Shown piece after piece: positions 8,468 to 17,100 of a stretch of DNA of 64,000 nt. The position numbers and the translations under genes were made by a program. The notes under the pieces are model-generated. The model did not search any database. It was not told the origin of the DNA and worked only from the letters and a program-made list of their open reading frames with translations. Positions within the stretch are counted from its first letter, which is position 1. The number at the start of each line of letters is the position of its first letter. Source of the DNA: Akkermansia muciniphila (GTDB taxonomy: Bacteria; Verrucomicrobiota; Verrucomicrobiia; Verrucomicrobiales; Akkermansiaceae); contig NZ_CP114598.1 in NCBI RefSeq assembly GCF_030848305.1, positions 868,001 to 932,000 of the forward strand, read 5' to 3'.

Positions 8468-9267
8468 CCATCCAAAGTTTTAGCAGTTCCAAAGAGAGAA
8501 CTATTCAAAATGATTTTTTCAATATTTGAATTTAATCCATTAATAAATAACGAATCACATCTAGGTATATCATTATTCTTCAAATTCTCAAAATATGCCA
8601 TCATTGAGTTGAATAGTGAATAAATTTTAAAGGCTGTTGAATCCTCACGTGGTAATAACAGCCCCCCAAAAACTACTCCAAAAATTTTTGAATTGTATCC
8701 GTATGCAACCAGAGGAGTTCCAGAAACTTCATTTCCATATGCTCCAAATAAATTAATTATAAACTCCAGATTTTCTAACGACACTTGCTGATTAATCATA
8801 TTTGATAATTTATATTGTTTCATTATTTTCATCAAAGCGCTACTGACGACGTCTTCAGAATCGGAAACCATAATAGAATATTGTTTCATCATTTTATTTT
8901 CAAGAAGACATATATAATAAAAATATATTTTATTATCATTCAAAAATAAAATATTATATTTTTTTCTTTCTTCATCTGCTTTCAAAAATAAAATATCATA
9001 CTTATCAGGAAATTCAGCCTTTAAACAAGGATGTTCTCCAACCCAACATTCATAACCAAGAAAAGGCAAAATACTTCTCTCTTCACATGAAAAGGGAATG
9101 TATGTAGACAGACTTTTATTTATTATTTCAATATCTGAACTGATTTCTTTTATCTTATGCAAAGCGGTTTCTACAGCTGCATCCAACGGGGTAATATTAT
9201 TGTTTCCCGCAAATAAAATATTACCCGCCGAAATAAAAAATAATAAAAATAAATAAATAATATTCAT
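8449..9267 (-). CDS. Signal-peptide protein, putative immunity protein of a displaced Rhs tip
   Basis: About 272 residues from the ATG at 9267 (a GTG two codons earlier is possible). Residues 1-18 form a signal peptide (IIYLFLLFFISAGNILFAG), so the product is probably periplasmic or membrane-anchored. No catalytic motif is recognised. The last ~6 residues (DGCPGSR) come from out-of-frame reading of an Rhs fragment, so the original C terminus was probably replaced by recombination. The start lies 2 nt past the stop of a 44-codon ORF that may be a toxin tail, which suggests translational coupling and an immunity role. Very AT-rich. Confidence 0.55.
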   Translation of the reverse strand: MNIIYLFLLFFISAGNILFAGNNNITPLDAAVETALHKIKEISSDIEIINKSLSTYIPFSCEERSILPFLGYECWVGEHPCLKAEFPDKYDILFLKADEERKKYNILFLNDNKIYFYYICLLENKMMKQYSIMVSDSEDVVSSALMKIMKQYKLSNMINQQVSLENLEFIINLFGAYGNEVSGTPLVAYGYNSKIFGVVFGGLLLPREDSTAFKIYSLFNSMMAYFENLKNNDIPRCDSLFINGLNSNIEKIILNSSLFGTAKTLDGCPGSR

Positions 9268-9269
9268 AG

Positions 9270-9404
9270 TCACTGTCTTATTCCATTAATAAATGTTGCA
9301 TTCGTTTTTCCTGCAGATCTGTTAGGATTATAGAGATGGATACGCATATTATCCCCCGATTTCTTACTAATACCGTAATTATTACTACTGAAAAATTTTA
9401 ACAT
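9270..9404 (-). CDS. 44-aa ORF, possible toxin C-terminal remnant
   Basis: Reads MLKFFSSNNYGISKKSGDN, then MRIHLYNPNRSAGKTNATFI and NGIRQ. It starts inside the last codons of the upstream immunity candidate and stops 2 nt before the signal-peptide protein. The polar Asn/Lys-rich ending resembles the extreme C terminus of a secreted toxin domain, but it is too short to classify. It could also be a genuine small protein. Confidence 0.4.
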   Translation of the reverse strand: MLKFFSSNNYGISKKSGDNMRIHLYNPNRSAGKTNATFINGIRQ

Positions 9405-9976
9405 TTTCTTTCATTTTTAATATTTTTCATTGCCGAATCTAATATTTTAAGAGCGTTGTCACAACTATCTGCAAAATAATTATCTTTATTTTGAAACAAT
9501 ATCCACTTCCTTACAATTTCAAGCTGATTTTTTGTATAAGAACGGTATATATAATTTAATTCTTTTTGCACATAAGTACGTATTCTCTCCGAAAAACAAA
9601 CGACAATAAGTTTATTCATCATCCATTCCTCAGAGTCAGCCATATAATTATTTACCCCTGATATTTCTTCCATATAAGAATTCCTTATGATAGAAGGGAA
9701 AAAATAGGAAATAGCGCGATTAGATGAAAAATTAACAAATTCTGAATTATGATACCATTGGATGGCAGAAACGTCAATCCAACGTTTATTTAAAAATGCT
9801 TCAGCACATTCAGTCGCTTCCTCATCCGGATAATTTGGATTCTTTATTAGCCTTCGAATGTTTTTTGTTGGGAAAAAAGAGTTTTCTAAAGGAAATTCTC
9901 TTTCCACTTCCCGAATCATATCATTCAAATTTTTATGAGTATAATAATTCACCATTATAGTAATTTTTTCCTGCAT
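9398..9976 (-). CDS. Putative cytosolic immunity protein of Rhs tip 3
   Basis: 192 residues with no signal peptide, acidic and Tyr/Asn-rich. The start overlaps the 3' end of the tip-3 toxin by 22 nt; the second Met (MVNYYTHK) is an alternative start. The segment NRAISYFFPSIIRNSY resembles the ...YYLPAYL... core of small immunity-like DUF families, but I cannot assign one. Position right after a toxin tip is the main evidence. Confidence 0.55.
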   Translation of the reverse strand: MQEKITIMVNYYTHKNLNDMIREVEREFPLENSFFPTKNIRRLIKNPNYPDEEATECAEAFLNKRWIDVSAIQWYHNSEFVNFSSNRAISYFFPSIIRNSYMEEISGVNNYMADSEEWMMNKLIVVCFSERIRTYVQKELNYIYRSYTKNQLEIVRKWILFQNKDNYFADSCDNALKILDSAMKNIKNERKC

Positions 9977-10266
9977 TCTTTATATAAATTCCAACATCTT
10001 TCGGCACCTTTTCCTATCCCTTCAGACTGCTCTATATGTCCGTTATCTCCATCATCAAAGCAATTTGAATCATACATTTTTCTTGCTTCTTCAGCATTTT
10101 TTAATTTTTGAGATCGTCTCTTAAATTCATCACAAACAGAAGCTGTTGGATGCTCTGGGATACATAATTTTTTGCATGATTGACCTCGAGATGCTTCTTT
10201 AGCTTCTTTCTTTTTCCGCTTTAATTTTTCCCAATTTACTTTGGGAACTGTATTTGAAACAGGCAC
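9955..10266 (-). CDS. Displaced Rhs C-terminal toxin candidate (tip 3)
   Basis: 104 residues from a GTG at 10266. A Lys/Arg-rich helical segment leads to a Cys-rich end: CKKLCIPEH, VCDEFKRRSQ, then NCFDDGDNGH and ERCWNLYKECRKKLL. The CFxxGDxGH pattern followed by paired Cys recalls C-terminal tips of other polymorphic toxins, but no family is named with confidence. The frame is closed upstream by TAA at a six-A run; one extra A would fuse it to the hydrophobic linker at 10304-10410, giving GTTEEVIKKISENVIPKVES. Either the tip is silent or slippage restores the fusion. Confidence 0.55.
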   Translation of the reverse strand: MPVSNTVPKVNWEKLKRKKKEAKEASRGQSCKKLCIPEHPTASVCDEFKRRSQKLKNAEEARKMYDSNCFDDGDNGHIEQSEGIGKGAERCWNLYKECRKKLL

Positions 10267-10299
10267 AACAATTGACTCGACTTTAGGAATTACATTCTC

Positions 10300-10440
10300 A
10301 GATATTTTTTAATAACTTCTTCTGTCGTTCCTGGGGCAATAACTTCAGTAATGGTTACGGTGGTTACTGCAACAGCAGTAACCATCAATCCAACTGGATA
10401 CAACAACTCCGTTAATATAAATTCATAATATCATTAGTTC
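10300..10440 (-). pseudogene. Rhs linker fragment upstream of tip 3
   Basis: Minus-strand translation LLYPVGLMVTAVAVTTVTIT then EVIAPGTTEEVIKK matches the linker at 8249-8467. The Rhs core that should precede it is missing, and the frame breaks at the six-A run before the toxin. Confidence 0.6.
10304..10410. repeat. Rhs-linker direct repeat, copy 2
   Basis: Partner of 8251-8357, same orientation, about 2 kb apart. Recombination between them would delete tip 3, its immunity gene and the signal-peptide gene. Confidence 0.75.
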
Positions 10441-10616
10441 AAATCATTGTAAAAATCTTCCGGGAGACTGTATCTAAAGAAAGCATTTATCCTATTAAAA
10501 AACCAAATGAAGCAAACTGTCATTCCTTATTTTCAAATGGAATATATACTTCTACTCTCATTTATGATACTAATCTTAGTATTTTTTTCTTTGTCTACAT
10601 GCGTCAGTTTCAATTG

Positions 10617-11021
10617 CTACTTGCAAAAGGAGAAACGAGAAGTTCGTCGTTTTTTACGAGCCTGTTTTTTTACAACATCGCTAAAATTACGAACATTTTT
10701 TAAAAATATCCCCTTGCGAATACAACTATGAATCCGAGCCTGATAGCACGACCAAGCTCTACTTGAATTTATTAGATTTCTCATCATGGAACATTCAATT
10801 TCAATACTTTCTGCTACGTTAGCATGCATCATGGGATGCATAATGAATAAATCCATTTCCATTTCCACAAAACAACGGGCATAATACTCTTGTTTACATG
10901 ATAAAAACGTCTCTATTTTCAATCGTTCAATATCTCTTCCTGCATCTGGTAAAAAACAAAATTCTTTGAACCAATAATAATCCGTTCTGATTTTTCTCCC
11001 TGATTTAATTAATTCAGCCAT
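10617..11021 (-). CDS. Small hypothetical protein in Rhs tip 2 operon, possible second immunity factor
   Basis: 134 residues, no signal peptide or membrane segment, Cys- and Met-rich centre, strongly basic C terminus (KKQARKKRRTSRF). The start codon overlaps the stop of the preceding ORF by 8 nt, a strong sign of translational coupling. Not recognised as a known family. It could be a second immunity subunit or the immunity gene of a lost tip. Confidence 0.5.
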   Translation of the reverse strand: MAELIKSGRKIRTDYYWFKEFCFLPDAGRDIERLKIETFLSCKQEYYARCFVEMEMDLFIMHPMMHANVAESIEIECSMMRNLINSSRAWSCYQARIHSCIRKGIFLKNVRNFSDVVKKQARKKRRTSRFSFCK

Positions 11022-11391
11022 GGTTTAATGGATTTTCATCTATAATACAGTTTTTTACATTGGGTGGTATTTCCCTGTTATTGATCCAATGATTGAGGTA
11101 GCTCTCCAGAATTTGTACTGCATGATCTTCATCCTTTGCCCGAATATGAGCATCCCAGCATAAATCTCTAAACGATTCTTCTGTCCACAACCAATGAGAC
11201 ACCGAACGCTTTCCATGTCTTGAAATCATATAGAGTTCCCGACTAAAAATTCGTGGATAATAAAGAACTTCCTTATTTTTTTTAGTTTTATACAAATCTA
11301 GCCTAACAATCCAATCAGGCAAAGAAGATTCTGTTGCAAGTTGGAATTCCAAAGTTGTAACTAATTCATATTTTGTGATTGACTCCATCAT
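11014..11391 (-). CDS. Putative immunity protein of Rhs tip 2
   Basis: 125 residues (Met1 or Met2), cytosolic by sequence, begins 3 nt after the tip-2 stop. Contains VSHWLWTEESFRDLCWDAHI and HAVQILESYLNHWI, a helical Trp-rich pattern common in small immunity proteins. Family not recognised; the assignment rests on position and coupling. Confidence 0.55.
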   Translation of the reverse strand: MMESITKYELVTTLEFQLATESSLPDWIVRLDLYKTKKNKEVLYYPRIFSRELYMISRHGKRSVSHWLWTEESFRDLCWDAHIRAKDEDHAVQILESYLNHWINNREIPPNVKNCIIDENPLNHG

Positions 11392-11394
11392 ATT

Positions 11395-11904
11395 TTACCA
11401 TTTCGCACATTTATAGTTGTTAGATTCATGTTTGGCTGTGCATCCCCTGGGAGTTCTAGAGGAAGCGTATCTCTTTGTAGCCTCATGAGCAATGTTTTGA
11501 GTTTTTCCTACACCATAACCATGAATAACTTCTGAACAACATGTTCCTTTATTTTCCTTCGTCGGGAGAGTGCTTCCTCGAACGTAACATACCCACATTC
11601 CTTTCCGATGTTTTAATTCTTTTAATATTTCTTCAACCTTGATTCCGCTTCTCATCATAGATCTTTGAAGGGATTCTTTAGAGACTATGGCTACTGTTCC
11701 AGCCGCTGCTATTACTCCTGCTGCCAGTGCCACTTTGGCAGGTTCTATCAATGTAGCTGCGCCGACGGAATTTGTTGGGCCAGTACCAAGCAGAGACGCG
11801 TCTATTGCCTGAAATCCTAAAAAATCAATATGTTGAGTCAATTTATTGTTGATAAAAAAATACAAATTCCATCCATCTATTTCTCCAGCAGGCTCCCTAC
11901 TCAT
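11395..11904 (-). CDS. Displaced Rhs C-terminal toxin candidate (tip 2)
   Basis: The open frame extends upstream without a start through an Rhs core tail (YYNYRYYNPQNGRWMSREP), so this is the tip of a displaced Rhs gene. IDFLGF stands where the DPxGL self-cleavage motif is expected. A hydrophobic hairpin (AKVALAAGVIAAAGTVAIVS) follows, then a ~70-residue Cys/His-rich tip with HGYGVGKTQN, RTPRGC and KHESNNYKCAKW. This tip could be a nuclease, but no catalytic motif is certain. Without a start codon it is probably silent unless recombined onto the full-length gene. Confidence 0.6.
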   Translation of the reverse strand: MSREPAGEIDGWNLYFFINNKLTQHIDFLGFQAIDASLLGTGPTNSVGAATLIEPAKVALAAGVIAAAGTVAIVSKESLQRSMMRSGIKVEEILKELKHRKGMWVCYVRGSTLPTKENKGTCCSEVIHGYGVGKTQNIAHEATKRYASSRTPRGCTAKHESNNYKCAKW

Positions 11905-12171
11905 CCACCTGCCATTTTGGGGATTATAATAGCGGTAATTGTAGTAAACCAGCCCTAGTTCGTCATCAGCGTATTCGCTGGAGAACCGGAACGGATTGTC
12001 CTCTGCGGCATTCCTTCCATCCTGAGGATATTACCATACGGGCCGTATTCGTACAAGGCGCGGCGTCCCGCTCGGATGCCGAAGAGCGCCGTGGTGTTTT
12101 TCAACAGGTCGCGTGCAGTACAGGTCTTCCGCCCAGGTTCCCTTTTCATCAAAGAGGCTCATGGCCAGGAT
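11891..12171 (-). pseudogene. Displaced Rhs core-tail copy, frameshifted (direct repeat copy 1)
   Basis: Nearly identical to 13804-14088 inside the main Rhs gene. Small deletions break the frame: GGAAATGCC has become GGAATGCC, and 2 nt are missing near 12114. It still encodes TALFGIRAGRRALYEYGPYG in one frame and the RYYNPQNGRW tail in another. It provides homology for swapping tip 2 onto the full-length gene. Confidence 0.85.
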
Positions 12172-12361
12172 TAAAGTTCAATTTCAAGAATACAACCTTC
12201 TATGTGTAAAATAATAGTAGTAACAGATGCCATTCTAAGTGTCATATTAGATGAATTATTTTATCTTCAATGAAAAAGATTAATATTACCTCCCCATCCT
12301 TTGAATTTGGTTCTTGTCCCTCTCAAAAAAGAGCCGATGATGTAGAAATTCTTAGTTCATA

Positions 12362-13252
12362 TTATTTCAGTTGCAAGGGAAGTTGTTCCAACGTTTTTTT
12401 AGCGCTTTCACAACCTTGCTCCGCTGCTTTTTTTAACCATTCAGATGCTTTCTTAAAGTTCTGCGGACAACCTCCCAACCCTTGCAAATAATAGAGACCT
12501 AAAACGTTCTGAGCATTCATGCTACCCTGGGTAGCTTTTTTTATTATCATAGCGGAAAGCATTTCGGAGGGGGAATACTCATTTTCTTCCGTTTCCTTTT
12601 CTAAAATTTTAGCTATCTCCAAAAACGCCTCCGCATATCCATGACTGGCTGACAACTTGGAAGAAACAGCAGTTACAGCTTTTCGAGCAAGAGTTAGATT
12701 ATAATTTGAAAATCTATTAAAAAGATCGTCGTTATTTCTAAATCCGTATTTTTGAAGTTCTTTCAAATATTCAATATTATTGCTTCTACTTCCATAGGAA
12801 TTGTCAAGCAACTTTTCAGCTATATCTAGAGTTACTTGCTTACTCTTATTCTGCGTAATCTTCAACAACTCCTCATATTGAATCTTTATTTGCTTTTGAT
12901 AAAAAATAGGCAACTTGGAGAACCAGTCAGAATTAATACCTTTCTCCACCACACCTTTTAAACCCTGAAGAAATTGGGGATCGGCAAAATCTATCACGGG
13001 ATTTTCTCCTTCTTGAGACTGTTTCAAAAAACCAGCCATCAAACGGAATTTATCAGCATAATCCTGATTAATGTAGTGATAAAGGGCTTTCCTCTCTTCA
13101 GAAGAAAATAATTTTAATCCGGAAGAAGAAGACTCCAGTTCTTTCAAATAAGAAGGGCTTATCTCCCATTTTTTCAAAAACTGGTTGTTTTCTCCTGATG
13201 CTGTGTTCCACATACAGCTGGCTATACACGAAATGGTTAATATTTTATACAT
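12362..13252 (-). CDS. Exported Sel1-repeat protein, putative immunity protein of the Rhs tip
   Basis: 296 residues. A hydrophobic N terminus (MYKILTISCIASCMWNTASG) looks like a signal peptide, possibly a lipoprotein signal. The C-terminal ~70 residues hold Sel1-like helical repeats: NAQNVLGLYYLQGLGGCPQN followed by ASEWLKKAAEQGCESAKKTL. The start overlaps the toxin-tip stop by a few nt, the layout of a toxin-immunity pair. If so, an exported immunity protein implies that the toxin acts in the periplasm or membrane. Sel1 proteins also serve in stress signalling and other roles. Confidence 0.6.
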   Translation of the reverse strand: MYKILTISCIASCMWNTASGENNQFLKKWEISPSYLKELESSSSGLKLFSSEERKALYHYINQDYADKFRLMAGFLKQSQEGENPVIDFADPQFLQGLKGVVEKGINSDWFSKLPIFYQKQIKIQYEELLKITQNKSKQVTLDIAEKLLDNSYGSRSNNIEYLKELQKYGFRNNDDLFNRFSNYNLTLARKAVTAVSSKLSASHGYAEAFLEIAKILEKETEENEYSPSEMLSAMIIKKATQGSMNAQNVLGLYYLQGLGGCPQNFKKASEWLKKAAEQGCESAKKTLEQLPLQLK

Positions 13253-14144
13253 GGGGAAATTGTTTTTTACAGTTTTCTACACATTCATTGTATTTAACCT
13301 GAATAGATGCCACAGTTATGAATTGACCGCCCCCTTTTAGTATCGAAGATCCTAGACAATCAGGATTGTATCGTATAGGGGGGCCATTGACTGGACTACA
13401 AGCCTGAGCCGCCCCCAAACTTTCACTCAATAATTTAATCGCTCTATCCCATCGCGATTCATCACATTCTTTAGAAGTTTTCATCATATCCTCCCACGCT
13501 TTGGAATGAGTATCTTCAGTTTTTCTATTCAGTTCTTCTGCACTTGCCTGTCTTTGGTCATCACATCGCTTCACACATTCATCATATTGTTTTTTACGTT
13601 CTTCTTTTTCTTTTTGCCTTTGTTCTTCTGTTTTGGCAGCTTCCTCCAATTGCCTTTGCAAATCTGCCCAAGCAAAACCAGCTTGCGATATTACAGATGG
13701 ATCAATTGCCCAAGGAATCATATCCAACCCTATATAATCAAATCTAATTAGGGGATTATTATTTACGAATTCATAGAGATTTCTTGCGTAGAATTCTCCA
13801 ATGGGATCCCTGCTTACCCACCTGCCATTTTGAGGATTATAATAGCGGTAATTGTAGTAAACCAGCCCCAGTTCGTCATCAGCGTATTCGCTGGAGAACC
13901 GGAACGGATTGTCCTCTGCGGCATTTCCTTCCATCCTGAGGATATTACCATACGGACCGTATTCGTACAAGGCGCGGCGTCCCGCTCGGATGCCGAAGAG
14001 CGCCGTGGCGTTTTTCAACAGGTCGTGCGTGTAGTACAGGTCTTCCGCCCAGGTTCCCGTTTCATCAAAGAGGCTCATGGCCAAGATGCGCGTGGCTACC
14101 GGTTCCAACGGATCCCACAGATAGGTTTTCCGCAGTACGGGCAT
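13245..14144 (-). CDS. Rhs core C-terminus with toxin tip (second part of frameshifted rhs)
   Basis: Continuation of the large Rhs protein in another frame; open from about 14216, first ATG at 14144. Residues 1-125 are the end of the Rhs beta-cage (ALFGIRAGRRALYEYGPYG, YYNYRYYNPQNGRWVSRDPI) and reach the self-cleavage site PLIRFDYIGL, a PxxxxDxxGL variant. The ~155-residue tip has a charged coiled coil (EEQRQKEKEERKKQYDEC) and paired Cys motifs (CVKRC, CVENCKKQF). I do not recognise the toxin family. If the A7 run is read as six A, core and tip fuse into one protein of about 1,950 residues. Confidence 0.75.
   Translation of the reverse strand: MPVLRKTYLWDPLEPVATRILAMSLFDETGTWAEDLYYTHDLLKNATALFGIRAGRRALYEYGPYGNILRMEGNAAEDNPFRFSSEYADDELGLVYYNYRYYNPQNGRWVSRDPIGEFYARNLYEFVNNNPLIRFDYIGLDMIPWAIDPSVISQAGFAWADLQRQLEEAAKTEEQRQKEKEERKKQYDECVKRCDDQRQASAEELNRKTEDTHSKAWEDMMKTSKECDESRWDRAIKLLSESLGAAQACSPVNGPPIRYNPDCLGSSILKGGGQFITVASIQVKYNECVENCKKQFPHV
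13804..14088. repeat. Rhs core-tail direct repeat, copy 2 (in the full-length gene)
   Basis: 285 bp, about 95% identical by eye to 11891-12171, same orientation, 1.9 kb apart. Confidence 0.85.
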
Positions 14145-17100
14145 TGCTGTTTCCGTCGCAACGGCGGCGTCCAGTTCCGCGATTTGCAGGTAGCCGTGAT
14201 AGATGAATCGTTTTTTTCGACATCAGGACTTCTCCTTCATAGACGGCTTTCTCAATCCGTCTGTTCAGATAGTCATAGCGGCACTCCACCCGCCTGTTCC
14301 CCTGAATAAACCTTGCCGCCTGATTCAGGGCATTATAAGAAACTTCCCATTCTCCTGTGGACGTTTGAATCTTTGTCTGGTTGCCGTCGGCATCATAGCC
14401 AGGCGCGAAAGGCACTTCTTCCTCCCGGGTGATGGCCGTGTACTGGTTCAGGCTGTTGGCCGTGTACGCCGCCGCTGACGCGCCCGAACCTTCCCGGGAG
14501 GTGACGCGGTTGCCGATGTTGTCATACACATAGGAATATGTTCCTCCCCGGCTCATCGCGTCGGCGGCCAGTTCGTCGCGGCCGTTGTAGCTGTAGCTGT
14601 GCGTCAGGTCAGGAGCAGGGGTATTGAAGTAATCCTTCTTTTCCGTGGGCCGCCCCAGCGCGTCATAGGCGTAGTCGGTTTTGGCCGGGTAGTTGGCGCT
14701 GCCGGGACGCAGATAGTCGATTCTGGTCAGCAGATCCCGTTTTTCTTCCCGGGTGTACCATCTCCGGAGGGTATTGGGGTAATCAAGCGTTTCCAGCAGT
14801 CCGTTGACGGCGTGGTAACCATAGACGAAGGGATCGGCACCGTTATTGAGCGAAACCGTAGAAAGACGTCCGCAACCGTCATATTCCCAGGCCGTCTGCT
14901 GGACAACGCCCTCTCCGTAATGCAGACTGTAACCCGAAGGCCGCCCCAAACCGTCGCGCAGATAGTTGAGCGCGCTTGCCGCCAGCCCTGCCGCAGTTTC
15001 CGATTCCGCTTCATTATATTGGTTGTAAGCCAGCGTCCTCGTGCCGGAATCGTCCGTGACCTGCGTGAGCAGGTTAAGGTGATTGTAGGTACAGGTGATG
15101 GAAGGAGTCGCGTCGTTGTGAGTGACGGAGACCAAGTTGCCCGTCTGCGGATCGTAGGCATAAGAAGTCGCCAGAGGCGTTCCCTGCCCGTCCACCACCC
15201 GGGCCTGTCGTTTAACCGCCAGCCTGTTCCAGTCATCGTAAGAGTAGCTTTCCCCATGGCCGTCGGCATAGGTTTTAGCCGTCATCAGGCCGGAGGCGTC
15301 GTCATAGCTCCACGCCGTCACGTCCCCGTCCGTCCGTTCCCGCGGATCGGCAGCGATGGTTTCCCCCGGAACGCGGAACGTCATGAGGGATACCAGCCTG
15401 TCCGCATCATCGTAGCCAAAGACGGAGGGCTGAAGGGCCGTACCGTATTCGGCGGTTTTGCGTCCCCGCGGGTCATAAGCGTAGCAGGCCGTGTTGCCCA
15501 AAGAATCCGTGACGCAGGAGGGGGAAGCCGTGGACGGGTCATACTGGATGGCGGTCGTATTGCCGGCGGCGTCCGTCCTGGCTGTTTCACGTCCGGCGAT
15601 GTCAAAGACGGTAACGGCGGCATTGCCGCGGGCGTCCGTATAAGTCTCCGTGCTGCCGCTGGCCGTATAAGCGCGGGAAGAAGCGGTCAGAACTCCCGCA
15701 TGGTCTTTCCGGGATACGGCGTAACCGTCTATGACGACAGTTTCCGCAATGACGGAAGAAGCCGGAGACTGCGTTTTTACCGTCCGTCTGGACGGAGCCG
15801 CGTATTCCGTCCATTGCAGGGTTTCATTGCCCCGCGGATCGGTGGAGATGTTTTTTCCGGCCAGCGAGGGGGACAGGAAGGAAACCAGTTCGGCCGTGCT
15901 TTCCGCATATGTTGTTCCCTGGCTGTTGCAGCGCGTGACTGTGGTTACCCGGTACACGCCGTCTTCCCGCTGCCGGCGGGCATAGGCGTACTCCGTGACT
16001 AGGGAGTTGGCGGATGTGGGGTTTTCGGCCAGTTTGAGCGTGGTTTTGACGATATTGCCAAATGGGTCATAGTCATAAAGCAATGGAGCCATTCCATCCA
16101 CTTGCTGCCGCAAAAGCCTGTTGTTCAGATCAAAAGCGCGCCGGTCATGAATAAGGCCGTCGTTGGCGTTCGCCCGGGAGACGCGCACCATGTTGCCCCT
16201 GCCGTCCGTGACGGTTTGTTCCACCAGCGCCGGTTCTCCCTCCGCCCGGGGAAGCAGCGAGGAACGGACCACGCCTTCCGCGGAGTATTCCGTACGGTAG
16301 AGGAGATGCCTCTGCCCCGTGCCGCTCTGCTCCAGCACGGTCCCGTCCGCATGGCGGATAGTGACGAGCGTCGCGCCCGTCGGCGTGGTGACGGTTTCCG
16401 TCAGGCCGTCCGCACTGTAGGCATGCGTATTGCTCCTCCCTAATACGTCCGTTTCCTGCACCAGCTGCCCCAGCAAATCGTAAGCCCTGCTTTCCGTCGT
16501 CGTCATGGGGCCGACGTCCCGGCGCGTTTGCAGGATTCTGCCGAAGGCGTCCCGAGTGTAGCTGACGATGGTTTCAGGCGTGACGATTGTTTCTCCGTCC
16601 GTGACTTCCGACCGGCTGACTTCCACCAGCTGGCGCGCCGTATTGTAGGAGTAAGTAGTCATGATGCCGTCTTCATCCTTTTCCCACAAGGGGCCGCAGC
16701 ACATCATCTCCCGTTCCGTCACCCTGCCGTTGCCGCGCGTACGCTTAATCCACCGGTTTTCCTTGTCGTATTCGTAATCCGCCGTATCCGTCAGCGCCCA
16801 GGTTCCATCCGTCAGCAAGGCGTATTTCTCAACGCGCGTGTTATTTCCCTGAGCGGAAACGTACGTGACTTTCCTCGTACTGTGCCCCGGTACGGCCTGC
16901 CCCGCTATCTGCGTTTCCCTGGTCTCCCTGTAGAGGGCGCCGTACTGGCTGGCCGCCTCATAGCCATAGACCGTCTGCACGCCGTTGGCGGACTGCTTCA
17001 TCTTCAGCCTCCCCCGGGCGTATTCGTTAGGCGCCGCCGGCAGCCACGTTTCCGTCACTTCCAGCTGCTCTCCCTCCGCGCCCAACGCCGTGGTGCGTTT

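Noticed and set aside
10507-10731. Plus-strand 74-aa ORF with a hydrophobic start in the Rhs island
   Set aside because: Most of it overlaps a coupled minus-strand gene; no ribosome site. A small membrane protein cannot be fully excluded.
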